DNA from: Gammaproteobacteria bacterium 39-13
GTDB lineage: Bacteria > Pseudomonadota > Gammaproteobacteria > Berkiellales > Berkiellaceae
Direction: 5' to 3'
DNA: 64,000 nucleotides
Assembly: GCA_001898235.1 (NCBI GenBank)
Contig: MKTN01000038.1
Span: 186,001 to 250,000, forward strand
Shown here: positions 56,195 to 64,000 of the stretch, in pieces
How the letters are laid out: every line of letters begins with the position of its first letter
Position numbering within the stretch: position 1 is the stretch's first letter
Position numbers and translations under genes: made by a program
The notes under the pieces: generated by a model
What the model saw: the letters and a program-made list of their open reading frames with translations, nothing else
Databases searched by the model: none
Told to the model about the DNA's origin: nothing

Positions 56195-56787
56195 TCTGCC
56201 TGCAAATTAAATTGAACTGGAGTCTGATTCGTATTTATGCGCTGCACTTTAAACCTCTGAAAGCCTTTTCCCACCATGGGTGGCATACCTTCCCATGCCT
56301 GCATCATAAGAGGGACTAAGCGAGGCTCAAGCGCTATCCCCTCAAACATCATTTTCTTTCCCGTCTTTTCCATGTAAAAATGCGAAATAAAAACCCCATT
56401 TACATGTCGCGTTGCAAATCCTTCTAAATAAGTAGAAAGTGGATAATACGTTTTATTTTCTTCTTCTTTGAGAGACGCAATTGCTTTTTCCACCATTGCA
56501 ACCTTTTCTCTCATATCATTCAAATCATTTTTCACTTGATGATCGTTGCCCTTTATTTTCGCCTCATTACTTAATGCTATCAATTGAGTATCAATGGTTT
56601 TTTGCTGTACTTTCAATGCTTCAATACTTTCCAACTTATTTTTCACTGTCCATTTTTGCGCTATGGCTAGCAGCAAAAGTACCATCAAAAGCAACCCCCA
56701 AATTTGCATCAGACGCGTTGCTGAAAGCAAAGGAGTAAACTCTGCTTCTTGTTGATATAAATTGACATCCTGTTTTAATATCATCAT
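56191..56787 (-). CDS. PilN/MshI2-like pilus assembly protein
   Basis: 198 residues. Starts MMILKQDVNLYQQEAEF, similar to the PilN N-terminus that docks on the PilM-like protein (INLLPWR/xxNLYQ). One membrane helix at about 26-44 (QIWGLLLMVLLLLAIAQKW), a periplasmic coiled coil, and a C-terminal small domain (GVFISHFYMEKTGKKMMFEG). Located between the mshI- and mshJ-like genes and overlapping both by 4 bp, as expected for the alignment subcomplex. Confidence 0.8.
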   Translation of the reverse strand: MMILKQDVNLYQQEAEFTPLLSATRLMQIWGLLLMVLLLLAIAQKWTVKNKLESIEALKVQQKTIDTQLIALSNEAKIKGNDHQVKNDLNDMREKVAMVEKAIASLKEEENKTYYPLSTYLEGFATRHVNGVFISHFYMEKTGKKMMFEGIALEPRLVPLMMQAWEGMPPMVGKGFQRFKVQRINTNQTPVQFNLQAE

Positions 56788-57722
56788 AAATTTTGATTCT
56801 GATTTAGTGCTGCGCCAATTGCTAAAGTGCTCATAGTTTCATCTTGCAAAAATAAATTGTCTTCAACTTGCAAAAATTCGGAAAAAGTAATTTCCCTAAC
56901 CGGCAATCCTAGCAGGTTGCTAAGATGTGATAATAGACGAGGTTTTTTTCCACTAAGCGGCGTTAGAATAAGTCGTGAGATATTTGCATTACGTAAATTA
57001 CTCGCACAATAATCTAATGAGCGCTGTATTTCTAAGGATAAATCTTGATAATTGTGCTGCTCTTGATTGCTATCTTCAACCTCAAACATGCTTAAGCCCA
57101 GGTCAATATCCCTCATCATATAGAGCTTTTTTTCCTTAAACAAAATCAAATGACTTCTATCTTCTTCAAAATGTAATAACGCTTGTCCCTCTTCCGAATT
57201 CTCTAACTGCATCGCAATATGACGCAATGCACTTTGGCAGACGTCAATTGATTTTACTGTTAAATCTGAAGCATTTACCCACGTCACCACTTCATCTATC
57301 TTGCTTCTTTTCGCAACAATAACATACAGCATTGTTGTTGCATCGTTATTAACTTTGCGCGGTAGCTCTATAAAATCGACAACAGCTTCTTCTATTGCAA
57401 AATCAATATATTCCGCCACCAACCAGCGAATTGCTTCTCGTTTTTCATGTTCTGGTACTTGCGGCTCTTCAATCAAAAAAATTTGATAATCTCGCGATGG
57501 CAAGAGCACACTCGCTTGTGCGCCTTGTAAATTTAACCGCTCTACATTTTCTTTGAGAATACTTGCCTGTTTTTTGCCTGAACCTTCTATGTAACTAATA
57601 TGTTCAAGCGCGGGCGTTTTATCTTTAACAAAGATATGCGCAAGCACGAGCTTTGAAGAAGAAAAGCTGATGCCAACTTGCCCTATGGATCTTGGCTGAT
57701 GATTACGCCTAAAATACTTCAT
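56784..57722 (-). CDS. mshI: MshI-like pilus assembly protein (PilM/actin-fold type)
   Basis: 312 residues. Begins KYFRRNHQPRSIGQVGISFS; an actin-like cytoplasmic protein with ALLHFEEDRSHLILFKEKKL as the likely nucleotide-fold beta hairpin, LSLEIQRSLDYCASNLRNAN (conserved 'EIxRSLDYY' helix) and RLILTPLSGKKPRLLSHLSN. First gene of the pilus operon. The MshK-L-M-N genes that follow this group in Vibrio, including the outer membrane secretin MshL, are absent here. The upstream region of about 200 bp is shared with the divergent L,D-transpeptidase gene. Confidence 0.8.
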   Translation of the reverse strand: MKYFRRNHQPRSIGQVGISFSSSKLVLAHIFVKDKTPALEHISYIEGSGKKQASILKENVERLNLQGAQASVLLPSRDYQIFLIEEPQVPEHEKREAIRWLVAEYIDFAIEEAVVDFIELPRKVNNDATTMLYVIVAKRSKIDEVVTWVNASDLTVKSIDVCQSALRHIAMQLENSEEGQALLHFEEDRSHLILFKEKKLYMMRDIDLGLSMFEVEDSNQEQHNYQDLSLEIQRSLDYCASNLRNANISRLILTPLSGKKPRLLSHLSNLLGLPVREITFSEFLQVEDNLFLQDETMSTLAIGAALNQNQNL

Positions 57723-57926
57723 TATTTTATCGCCCTGCTGAATAGGTATTCAGATTTGATGCTTTACAACCTCAACATCGACCTCTAATCTTCTACCTCC
57801 CCTTATCATGAATTGTAGTAGTGTAACAAACTTATACAAGTTGCATTAAGCTTTACCCGTAATTGCCGATAGTTAGAGAGTCGGATGTAAATGCATAGGG
57901 CAGTAAAACGTAAAATAGGTGCGCCA

Positions 57927-58856
57927 ATGAAAAAACAAACTATATCGACGAAAGGGAAGTTTTTCGTCGCAAGCATGCTAGGGATTGGCGCGTTAATGTC
58001 CTCTCAAGCCTCTTTTGGCTTAACTTTTGTGCTACCGCACAACGGCAACATTATTGGTAATCTCCAAACTGCAACAGTAGGCCACGGCGAAAGCCTCTCA
58101 ACTATTGGACGTCGCTACGATATGGGCGGCTATGAGATGGTTGAAGCAAATCCTGGCGTGGATTATTCCAATCCTCGCCCTGGCACCAAATTGGTGATCC
58201 CTTCAAGATTTATTCTTCCTGAAGGACCTCGCAAAGGCATTGTCATCAATTTGGCAGAGATGAGACTGTATTATTACCATCCAGATGGTGTCCATGTCTC
58301 AACCTTCCCTGTTGGTGTCGGTCAAGAAGGCTGGAATACGCCTTTGGGAACGACTCAAGTGACAACTAAACGAAAACACCCAACTTGGAATGTGCCAGAT
58401 TCTATTATGGCAAACCATGAAGCACATGGTCAGCCAATCGAAAAAGTGTGGGCACCAGGACCCAACAATCCTTTAGGTGACTATGCGATGAACCTTGGGT
58501 TTAAAAATATTGTCATTCACGGCAGCCCGTACCCCAAAGGGGTTGGTGTGAGGAGTAGTCACGGCTGCATCAGAATGCTGAATGAAGATGTCGAACAATT
58601 ATTTGGTATGGTCAGCATAGGAACCCCAGTTTCTATTATCCACCAACCTACAAAAATCGGACGAGTTGATAATAAACTCTTCCTAGAAGCACATGTTCCT
58701 ATCTCTCATTCCAGTGAATATTCTGGCAGTAAATCCGTTGGAGATTTATTGCATAAAGCAGCAAATGGTGGAAAATATACCGTAGAATGGCGTGAAATTG
58801 AGAAAATACAAAATCGCGCTAACGGCTATCCTGCTCCTATCGGTTCTTTATTCTAA
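57927..58856 (+). CDS. LysM / YkuD L,D-transpeptidase
   Basis: 309 residues from the ATG at 57927, preceded by TAGGTGCGCC and giving a clean signal peptide that ends SQASFG; an ATG at 57891 would add 12 residues. A LysM module at about 44-95 (ATVGHGESLSTIGRRYDMGG, PGTKLVIPSRFILP), then a YkuD domain at about 100-230 with IVINLAEMRLYYYHPDG and the catalytic motif HGSPYPKGVGVRSSHGCIRM (His and Cys present). It forms 3-3 peptidoglycan cross-links or attaches proteins to peptidoglycan in the periplasm (ErfK/YbiS type). A hairpin terminator follows. Confidence 0.92.
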   Translation: MKKQTISTKGKFFVASMLGIGALMSSQASFGLTFVLPHNGNIIGNLQTATVGHGESLSTIGRRYDMGGYEMVEANPGVDYSNPRPGTKLVIPSRFILPEGPRKGIVINLAEMRLYYYHPDGVHVSTFPVGVGQEGWNTPLGTTQVTTKRKHPTWNVPDSIMANHEAHGQPIEKVWAPGPNNPLGDYAMNLGFKNIVIHGSPYPKGVGVRSSHGCIRMLNEDVEQLFGMVSIGTPVSIIHQPTKIGRVDNKLFLEAHVPISHSSEYSGSKSVGDLLHKAANGGKYTVEWREIEKIQNRANGYPAPIGSLF

Positions 58857-58865
58857 AACCCTTTG

Positions 58866-58890
58866 GCTTCCTTCGTTATGCGAAGGAAGC
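58866..58890 (+). terminator. Hairpin after the L,D-transpeptidase gene
   Basis: GCTTCCTTCG, TTATG, CGAAGGAAGC is a perfect 10-bp stem 9 bp after the stop codon; ATTGTTATCTT follows, so the T-run is imperfect. Confidence 0.6.
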
Positions 58891-58947
58891 ATTGTTATCT
58901 TAAAAAGTCTATGGGAAAATTCTTTTCTTTGATCTTCTGAGAAAGCC

Positions 58948-59406
58948 GTGTTTGAAATTATCTTATATCAACCTGAGATCCCGCCTAACACCGGAAATAT
59001 TATTCGTTTATGCGCAAATACCGGTAGCAGACTTCATCTGATAGAACCAATGTCATTTACCCTAGAAGAAAAGCACTTACGTCGCGCAGGCTTGGATTAT
59101 CATGATTTAGCAAAAATTCACATTCATCCTGATTTATCTAGCTGCTTACAAACGCTTGCTCTCTCTCGTGTATTTGCGCTGAGCGCAAAAGGACAGACAG
59201 TCTATACCTCACCTCTTTTTCAAAAGGGAGATGCTTTCTTGTTTGGCCCTGAAACAAGAGGGTTACCATCAGATGTATTAGCAACATTCCCTAGCAAGCA
59301 AATTTTACGACTACCACAAGTAACGCGTGAGCGTAGCCTTAATTTGTCCAATACAGCGGCTATTATGGTTTATGAAGCGTGGCGTCAGTGTGATTTTGCA
59401 ATATAG
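58948..59406 (+). CDS. trmL: tRNA (cytidine(34)-2'-O)-methyltransferase TrmL
   Basis: 152 residues, GTG start at 58948. A small SPOUT methyltransferase: FEIILYQPEIPPNTGNIIRL then CANTG (motif 1, with NTGNxxR), FLFGPETRGLP (motif 2, GxExxGL) and LRLPQVTRERSLNLSNTAAI (motif 3, SLNLSxAxA). It methylates the wobble base of tRNA-Leu isoacceptors. Length and motifs are complete. Confidence 0.95.
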   Translation: MFEIILYQPEIPPNTGNIIRLCANTGSRLHLIEPMSFTLEEKHLRRAGLDYHDLAKIHIHPDLSSCLQTLALSRVFALSAKGQTVYTSPLFQKGDAFLFGPETRGLPSDVLATFPSKQILRLPQVTRERSLNLSNTAAIMVYEAWRQCDFAI

Positions 59407-59419
59407 AAAATTCGGATCT

Positions 59420-59516
59420 GTCATTGCGAGCAAAGCGAAGCAATCTATCATATAACGGCTAATATCGATTGCTTCGGCACTATGTGCCTCGCGAAGCCGA
59501 TAGTGCGAAGCAATTC
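59420..59516. repeat. MITE/REP-like palindromic repeat, copy 1
   Basis: The segment starts GTCATTGCGAGCAAAGCG, a motif widely seen in dispersed repeats of bacterial genomes. A second part forms a long stem: ATTGCTTCGGCACTAT against ATAGTGCGAAGCAAT with one unpaired base. It lies between the ends of the convergent trmL and gpsA genes. Related to the palindrome at 63224-63293 through the TCATTGYGAG...AAGCAATC sequence. Confidence 0.65.
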
Positions 59517-59528
59517 TAAATAGAAAGT

Positions 59529-60548
59529 TTAAAAAAACGTTTCGTTTTTAGGTTCACGTTTCAATAAATTATTAACGGCTTGCTGCGGAGGCAATGCTTC
59601 ATAAAGCACTTCATAAACTTGCTGACAAATAGGCATCTCAACTTGATGTTTATTCGCCAAAACCATTATTTGCTTAACGTTCATTTTCCCTTCGACCACT
59701 TGGCCAATTGCTTTTTCAGCCTCATCAATCGCGCGGCCTTCTCCTAATGCAAGACCAAAACGACGATTACGCGATTGATTATCCGTGCAAGTTAAAACAA
59801 CATCACCTACACCTGACAAGCCCATTAAAGTTTGTAACTCGGCGCCTAATTTATTACCTAACCGACATAGTTCAGCGAGTCCTCTAGTGATAAGCGCCGC
59901 GCGCGCATTGGCGCCAAACCCCAAACCATCAGACATACCTACCGCAATGGCCAATACATTTTTAACAACGCCACCCAACTGTACGCCGATTAAATCTTGT
60001 GAAAGATAAACTCGAAACATCTCACTGTGAAATGCCTGTAACATTTGTTGTCCAAAGGAAGGCGTATCTGTTGCAATAGTCACTGCCGTTGGCAAACCAC
60101 AAGCGACTTCTTTAGCAAAACTGGGTCCAGAAATAACCCCAAGAGGAAGGTGCCCGCAGCTTTGCTGACAGACAACATGAAGAAATTCACTTTCTTGTGA
60201 CAACCCTTTTGTCGCCCACAAGATCCCCATCTTTACAGTCAGATATGGCTTGATACGCATTGTCATATCACGAAAAGCATGGCTGGGCACAGCAATCAAT
60301 ATCACAGCCTCGTTCCCAGCAAGCTCAAAAGCTTCTTTTAAATCACTGGTTGCTTTCAACTCTGGAGGAAAACTAAAGCCAGGTAAATATCGCTCATTTA
60401 TCCTGCCTGTAGTAATCGGTTGGATTTCATCTTTGCGGTGCCCCCATAACACGACATCATGCTGTAAGCGCGCAAGATAAAGTGCTAAAGCAGATCCCCA
60501 AGAACCTGCCCCTAGCACAAGAAACCGTTTTGGCGTAATTTGACTCAT
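59529..60548 (-). CDS. gpsA: NAD(P)H-dependent glycerol-3-phosphate dehydrogenase
   Basis: Makes sn-glycerol 3-phosphate for phospholipids from dihydroxyacetone phosphate, in the cytosol. 339 residues. Rossmann motif [58 protein letters not shown], catalytic region [20 protein letters not shown] with the active Lys, and [12 protein letters not shown]. The ATG at 60548 overlaps the secB stop by 4 bp, the usual secB-gpsA coupling. Confidence 0.97.
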   Translation of the reverse strand: MSQITPKRFLVLGAGSWGSALALYLARLQHDVVLWGHRKDEIQPITTGRINERYLPGFSFPPELKATSDLKEAFELAGNEAVILIAVPSHAFRDMTMRIKPYLTVKMGILWATKGLSQESEFLHVVCQQSCGHLPLGVISGPSFAKEVACGLPTAVTIATDTPSFGQQMLQAFHSEMFRVYLSQDLIGVQLGGVVKNVLAIAVGMSDGLGFGANARAALITRGLAELCRLGNKLGAELQTLMGLSGVGDVVLTCTDNQSRNRRFGLALGEGRAIDEAEKAIGQVVEGKMNVKQIMVLANKHQVEMPICQQVYEVLYEALPPQQAVNNLLKREPKNETFF

Positions 60549-61027
60549 TGTTTGGTCGTAGTTTCTTCTTGTTTTCCGGCGCTCTTCTTTTGCTGTTCCA
60601 AATGTTGCAAGTAAAGCGCATCAAAATTAACTGGCGCAAGTAACAATTGTGGAAAGCCGCCTCTTATCACGATATCTGAAATCGCTTCACGTGCATAAGG
60701 ATAAAGAATATTAGGGCACATACTTCCTAAGGCATGCGAAAGCTGCTCTTGAGGGAACCCTTTAAGGGTAAAAATACCTGCTTGATGCACCTCAACGAGG
60801 AAAGCAACTTTATCAGCCATTTTAACCGTTACAGTCAAATGTAACACCACTTCAAAAATTGATTCTTCTAAGCGATTAGTTTTTGTTTGCAAATCAACAT
60901 TAACTTCAGGTTTCCACTCTTCTCGAAAAATATCTGGAGCGTGGGGCGTTTCGAAAGAAACATCTTTAACGTAAATACGTTGAATTGTGAATACGGGACC
61001 TTCTTGCGTTCGTGCATTTTCTACCAT
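60545..61027 (-). CDS. secB: Protein-export chaperone SecB
   Basis: Tetrameric cytosolic chaperone that keeps preproteins unfolded for SecA. I chose the ATG at 61027 (160 aa) because GGAGAGCAAA lies directly upstream; an ATG at 61039 lacks a proper spacing. Conserved: [46 protein letters not shown], and [20 protein letters not shown] followed by [12 protein letters not shown]. The C-terminal tail is Gln/Lys/Thr-rich. Confidence 0.96.
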   Translation of the reverse strand: MVENARTQEGPVFTIQRIYVKDVSFETPHAPDIFREEWKPEVNVDLQTKTNRLEESIFEVVLHLTVTVKMADKVAFLVEVHQAGIFTLKGFPQEQLSHALGSMCPNILYPYAREAISDIVIRGGFPQLLLAPVNFDALYLQHLEQQKKSAGKQEETTTKQ

Positions 61028-61061
61028 TTTGCTCTCCATTCCTTCGATTGTAGTGTGCGAA

Positions 61062-61487
61062 TTAATTCTTAACTAATGGCAACCCTTGAGATTGCCATGC
61101 TTGAACCCCCCCAGCCAAATAATAAAGCTGGGTAAAACCATTTGCTTTGAGATGTTGCCCCATTTTAGGCGAAACGCCTCCTGTATCGCATACCAATACA
61201 ACGGGCTTTGATTTGTATTTATTGAGCGTATTCACTCGATTGTTAAAGTCTTCTTGCGGAAGATTTATTGCACCCAGGATATGTCCTTGAGCAAAACGGG
61301 GAGTTGCTCGCACATCAACGACAACACCGCCAGCATGATTAAGAAAATCTACTAACTGTTGCGGACTGATGCTGGTCACGCCCATTGATCGATGCCGCCA
61401 TTCGTTTGCTGCAAGCAATACCGCAATTGCAACAAATGCTGTACTCAGCATCCAATGTTCCATGAGAAATGAAATATAGGGGTTCAT
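61062..61487 (-). CDS. Membrane-anchored rhodanese-like protein (YibN type)
   Basis: 141 residues. One N-terminal membrane helix at about 12-29, then a single rhodanese domain: [20 protein letters not shown], and [19 protein letters not shown] with the active-site Cys, then [18 protein letters not shown]. Same topology and neighbourhood as E. coli YibN, which lies next to grxC-secB-gpsA. grxC itself is missing between this gene and secB here. Role probably in sulfur transfer or redox at the inner membrane; YibN has also been linked to the SecYEG/YidC membrane. Confidence 0.88.
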   Translation of the reverse strand: MNPYISFLMEHWMLSTAFVAIAVLLAANEWRHRSMGVTSISPQQLVDFLNHAGGVVVDVRATPRFAQGHILGAINLPQEDFNNRVNTLNKYKSKPVVLVCDTGGVSPKMGQHLKANGFTQLYYLAGGVQAWQSQGLPLVKN

Positions 61488-61624
61488 CTACATTGTGCCT
61501 TTGCTAAATCTTTCAAAGCCAAGCATTATACACTCAATCAAGTTAACTAGCGACTTGAAACTCAGCTTTTGCCAGACCTAGAATGAGTGACTAATAGATA
61601 AAATCATTAATGAGTAAGGCTCAC

Positions 61625-63166
61625 ATGACACGTTGTAAACCAGTTGTTTTACTAATTTTAGATGGTTGGGGACATCGCCTCAATGGCTCGGATAATGCGA
61701 TTCATGCAGCTCATACCCCTACTTGGGACACGCTTATCAAAAATCGTCCCCATACCTTAATTTCGGGATGTGGCGAAGACGTTGGGCTCCCAATGGGTCA
61801 AATGGGTAATTCCGAGGTAGGACACCTCACCATGGGAGCAGGACGCGTCATTTATCAAGATCTCACTTTGGTCACTAAAAAAATTCGCGACAAAGAATTT
61901 TTCCAAAACCCTGTTTTATTGAACGCATTCAAACGTGCGCGTGAAACCAATAAAGCCGTCCATATCATGGGATTGCTTTCACCGGGCGGAGTTCATAGCC
62001 ACGAAGATCATCTTTTTGCCTGCCTAGAAATGGCGAAACAAAATGCTGTGCCTCGTCTTTACGTTCATGCTTTTCTTGATGGTCGAGATACACCACCACA
62101 AAGCGCAAAAGCGTCTCTAGAAAAATTAGATCATGAACTGAAAAAAACCAATGCTCAATTAGCCAGCGTGAGTGGGCGATATTATGCCATGGATAGAGAT
62201 AAACGATGGGAGCGTGTTGCATCAGCTTATAATGCCATTGTGCACGGACAATCCACTTTTTACGCCCCCTCAGGCATAGAAGCCCTCAATCAAGCCTATG
62301 CACGCCAAGAAACGGATGAATTTGTTACACCAACTTGTATCGTTCAGGAAAATCAACACGCTATCTCCATTGAATCTGGAGATATTGTGGTTTACATGAA
62401 CTTTCGTGCAGATAGAGCGCGAGCGCTTTCTTATGCCATGACTGAGCCTCTTTTCGATGGATTTTCACGCGGTAACTATCCAACGCTGGGAGAGTTTGTC
62501 AGTCTTACTGAATATGATAAAAATCTAAAAACCAGCGTCGTATTCAAACCGCAAATACATCGAAATGTGTTAGGCGAATATTTACAAAATCAACATTTAA
62601 CACAGTTGCACTTGGCAGAAACAGAAAAATATGCTCATGTCACTTTTTTCTTTAACGGCGGTATTGAAGCCCCCTTTCAAGGTGAAGAGCGAATTTTAAT
62701 TCCTTCCCCTAAAGTTGCAACATACGATTTAAAACCAGAAATGAGCGCCTTTGAGGTGACTGAGGCACTAGTTGAAAATATCCTAGAGAAAAAATTTGAT
62801 TTTATAGTTTGTAACTATGCCAATGCAGACATGGTAGGACACACCGGAAATTTTGCTGCGGCTAAAAAGGCCATTGAAACATTAGATCAATGCCTGCATA
62901 AGGTCATTGATGCCTTGGAATCAGCAGGGGGAGAAGCCTTAATCACCTCTGATCATGGCAATGCCGAATGCATGCAAGATAATGAAACAGGTCAAGCCCA
63001 TACAGCTCATACCACCAATTTAGTCCCTTTAATCTATATTGGTAAACAAAAAGTTCATTTTAAAAAAGGCATTGGCACATTATCTAATGTTGCACCGACA
63101 TTGTTATCTCTTATGCACCTTGAAAAACCCATCGAGATGACTGGAGATTCATTGTTAGAATCATAA
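61625..63166 (+). CDS. gpmI: 2,3-bisphosphoglycerate-independent phosphoglycerate mutase
   Basis: Interconverts 3- and 2-phosphoglycerate in glycolysis using two Mn ions. I chose ATG 61625 (513 aa), which has GTAAGG upstream; ATG 61610 adds five residues. Conserved: PVVLLILDGWGHR (metal Asp), MGNSEVGHLTMGAGRV with the phosphorylated Ser, HIMGLLSPGGVHSHEDH, HAFLDGRDTPP, NFRADRARALS, HVTFFFNGG, NYANADMVGHTGNF and SDHGNAE. Followed by an envC-like gene, a common gammaproteobacterial order. Confidence 0.97.
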   Translation: MTRCKPVVLLILDGWGHRLNGSDNAIHAAHTPTWDTLIKNRPHTLISGCGEDVGLPMGQMGNSEVGHLTMGAGRVIYQDLTLVTKKIRDKEFFQNPVLLNAFKRARETNKAVHIMGLLSPGGVHSHEDHLFACLEMAKQNAVPRLYVHAFLDGRDTPPQSAKASLEKLDHELKKTNAQLASVSGRYYAMDRDKRWERVASAYNAIVHGQSTFYAPSGIEALNQAYARQETDEFVTPTCIVQENQHAISIESGDIVVYMNFRADRARALSYAMTEPLFDGFSRGNYPTLGEFVSLTEYDKNLKTSVVFKPQIHRNVLGEYLQNQHLTQLHLAETEKYAHVTFFFNGGIEAPFQGEERILIPSPKVATYDLKPEMSAFEVTEALVENILEKKFDFIVCNYANADMVGHTGNFAAAKKAIETLDQCLHKVIDALESAGGEALITSDHGNAECMQDNETGQAHTAHTTNLVPLIYIGKQKVHFKKGIGTLSNVAPTLLSLMHLEKPIEMTGDSLLES

Positions 63167-63223
63167 GGCCCCTCGTATTTTGTGAGATAGTTATTGTATA
63201 AAGGGATGAAGCATTTGGTTCGT

Positions 63224-63293
63224 CATTGTGAGCTGAGCAAAGCAATCCAAGATTCAGATAGCACCAATGGATTGCTTTGCTCAGCTCGCAATG
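63224..63293. repeat. MITE/REP-like palindromic repeat, copy 2
   Basis: Two 26-bp arms with a single mismatch (starting CATTGTGAGCTGAGCAAAGC and ending TTGCTCAGCTCGCAATG) flank an 18-base centre. Shares its outer sequence with the repeat at 59420-59516. It lies between gpmI and the envC-like gene and would form a long stem in RNA. No transposase gene is nearby. Confidence 0.7.
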
Positions 63294-63398
63294 GCACAAC
63301 TAAGTGCTAAAAACCAATAATTTTTATGTAACAATCTCTCGCAAATAAAGAGAAAACAAATATTTTCGCAAGTATTACCGCCAAAGGAGCATGGCATA

Positions 63399-64000
63399 AT
63401 GATGATGAAAAAAACAAACCGTCCTTTTCTGGTCAGTGCCTTCCTCCTTTGTGTGACAATCCCTTGGGATTGTTTTGCCTCTGAAAAAGAAGATCCTGCT
63501 AAAGTAAAAAAAGCACTTCTCAAAGTGCAAAATCAAATGCAAAAACTGGAGAAGAGTATCTATCAAAGTAAAAGTGAAGAAAAAGCCTTAACCCAACAAC
63601 TTGCCCTTTTAGATAAAGAAATTGGTGAACGCTCTGAAAATTTGCGCACCTCTCAACATAAAATGTCACAGCACGTCGAGTCATTAACCCATTTGCAACG
63701 AGAAGAGAAACAGCTCCAAAAAACAAGCCTTGCACAACAACAAGCGTTGGCCAAACTGTTAGAAGCAACCTTTCAACATTATCGAAAGGAAAAGTTTCAA
63801 CTTTTGTTTGAGCAACAAGAATGGTCAACCTTGGCAAGAATCAATCAATATTATCAATTTTTTTATAACGCACGTGCAGCACAAATTAATGAATTACAAA
63901 ACCATCTTAAACGAATTCAACTGCTGCAAGAACAAATTGGCCAAGAACAACAAGAGATGCAAACTTTGACCCAAAAATTGCAATCTGAACAATCTGAACT
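63399..64000 (+). CDS. envC: EnvC-like murein hydrolase activator (3' end outside window)
   Basis: The frame opens with three ATG codons at 63399-63407, with AAAGGAG upstream, and runs off the window end after about 200 residues. A signal peptide of about 27 residues ends near DCFA. The rest seen is one long coiled coil (Lys/Glu/Gln heptads such as KALLKVQNQMQKLEKSIYQS), with FRKEKFQ/QLLFEQQEWSTLARINQYYQ typical of EnvC between the coil segments. The expected C-terminal LytM (M23-like) domain lies beyond the window. EnvC activates amidases at the division septum. Position after gpmI supports the call. Confidence 0.85.
   Translation, partial: MMMKKTNRPFLVSAFLLCVTIPWDCFASEKEDPAKVKKALLKVQNQMQKLEKSIYQSKSEEKALTQQLALLDKEIGERSENLRTSQHKMSQHVESLTHLQREEKQLQKTSLAQQQALAKLLEATFQHYRKEKFQLLFEQQEWSTLARINQYYQFFYNARAAQINELQNHLKRIQLLQEQIGQEQQEMQTLTQKLQSEQSE

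Noticed and set aside
1-64000. tRNA, rRNA, CRISPR arrays, transposases, integrases
   Set aside because: No T-loop/acceptor pairing, spaced direct repeats or recombinase motifs were seen in gaps or reading frames.

Overview
The window is AT-rich gammaproteobacterial chromosome. Core gene orders (ftsN-hslV-hslU, ubiE-ubiJ-ubiB, tatA-tatB-tatC, secB-gpsA, gpmI-envC, bioA/bioD, priA, typA, glnA) are those of free-living gammaproteobacteria. Between them sit many genes of the kind found in host-adapted Legionellales/Coxiellaceae: leucine-rich repeat, F-box-like and ankyrin proteins, an ADP-ribosyltransferase-like protein, a protein ending in a CaaX box and a DEG9-like HtrA without a signal peptide. 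My best guess is an intracellular or endosymbiotic Legionellales member. Nuclear-targeting features in one protein recall the intranuclear 'Candidatus Berkiella', but that identification is inference.

Layout. 1-2.6 kb: the 5' part of an exported choloylglycine-hydrolase-family gene, an RNI-type LRR gene, and about 0.8 kb without a convincing gene. 2.6-8.4 kb: RND permease, TolC-like channel and MFS transporter, with no adaptor gene and an inverted repeat in front. 8.5-10.9 kb: two tandem F-box-like/LRR genes; the second has a bipartite NLS and two SUMO-interacting-motif-like segments. 11.1-16.8 kb: S9 peptidase, two unknown proteins, an M48/HtpX-like protein that has lost its zinc site, and a double-glycine-leader peptide overlapping bioD. 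16.8-29.8 kb: housekeeping genes (bioD, bioA, tex, priA, ftsN, hslVU, ubiEJB).

29.8-36.1 kb: an accessory block (ART-like protein, GST with a TetR regulator and two matching palindromic operators, pgeF, ankyrin/papain-like protein, HIT protein) lying between ubiB and tatABC, which are often adjacent. 36.2-46.9 kb: tatABC, a drug-type MFS, the HtrA-like protease, proline iminopeptidase, an orphan plus-strand terminator that may end a small RNA, typA, glnA and small conserved genes. 47.1-48.9 kb: a 524-residue protein ending in CIMM, followed by a small membrane protein. 49.1-57.7 kb: a minus-strand MSHA-type IV pilus operon without a secretin gene. 57.9-64 kb: L,D-transpeptidase, trmL, gpsA-secB-rhodanese, gpmI and the start of an EnvC-like gene, with two MITE/REP-like hairpins.

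How the parts may work together. The candidate effectors converge on host ubiquitin/SUMO signalling (F-box, LRR, SIM), host prenylation (CaaX), ADP-ribosylation and proteolysis. Secretion is not shown by the sequence; no Dot/Icm or other type IV secretion gene is in the window. No tRNA, rRNA, CRISPR array, transposase or integrase was found.
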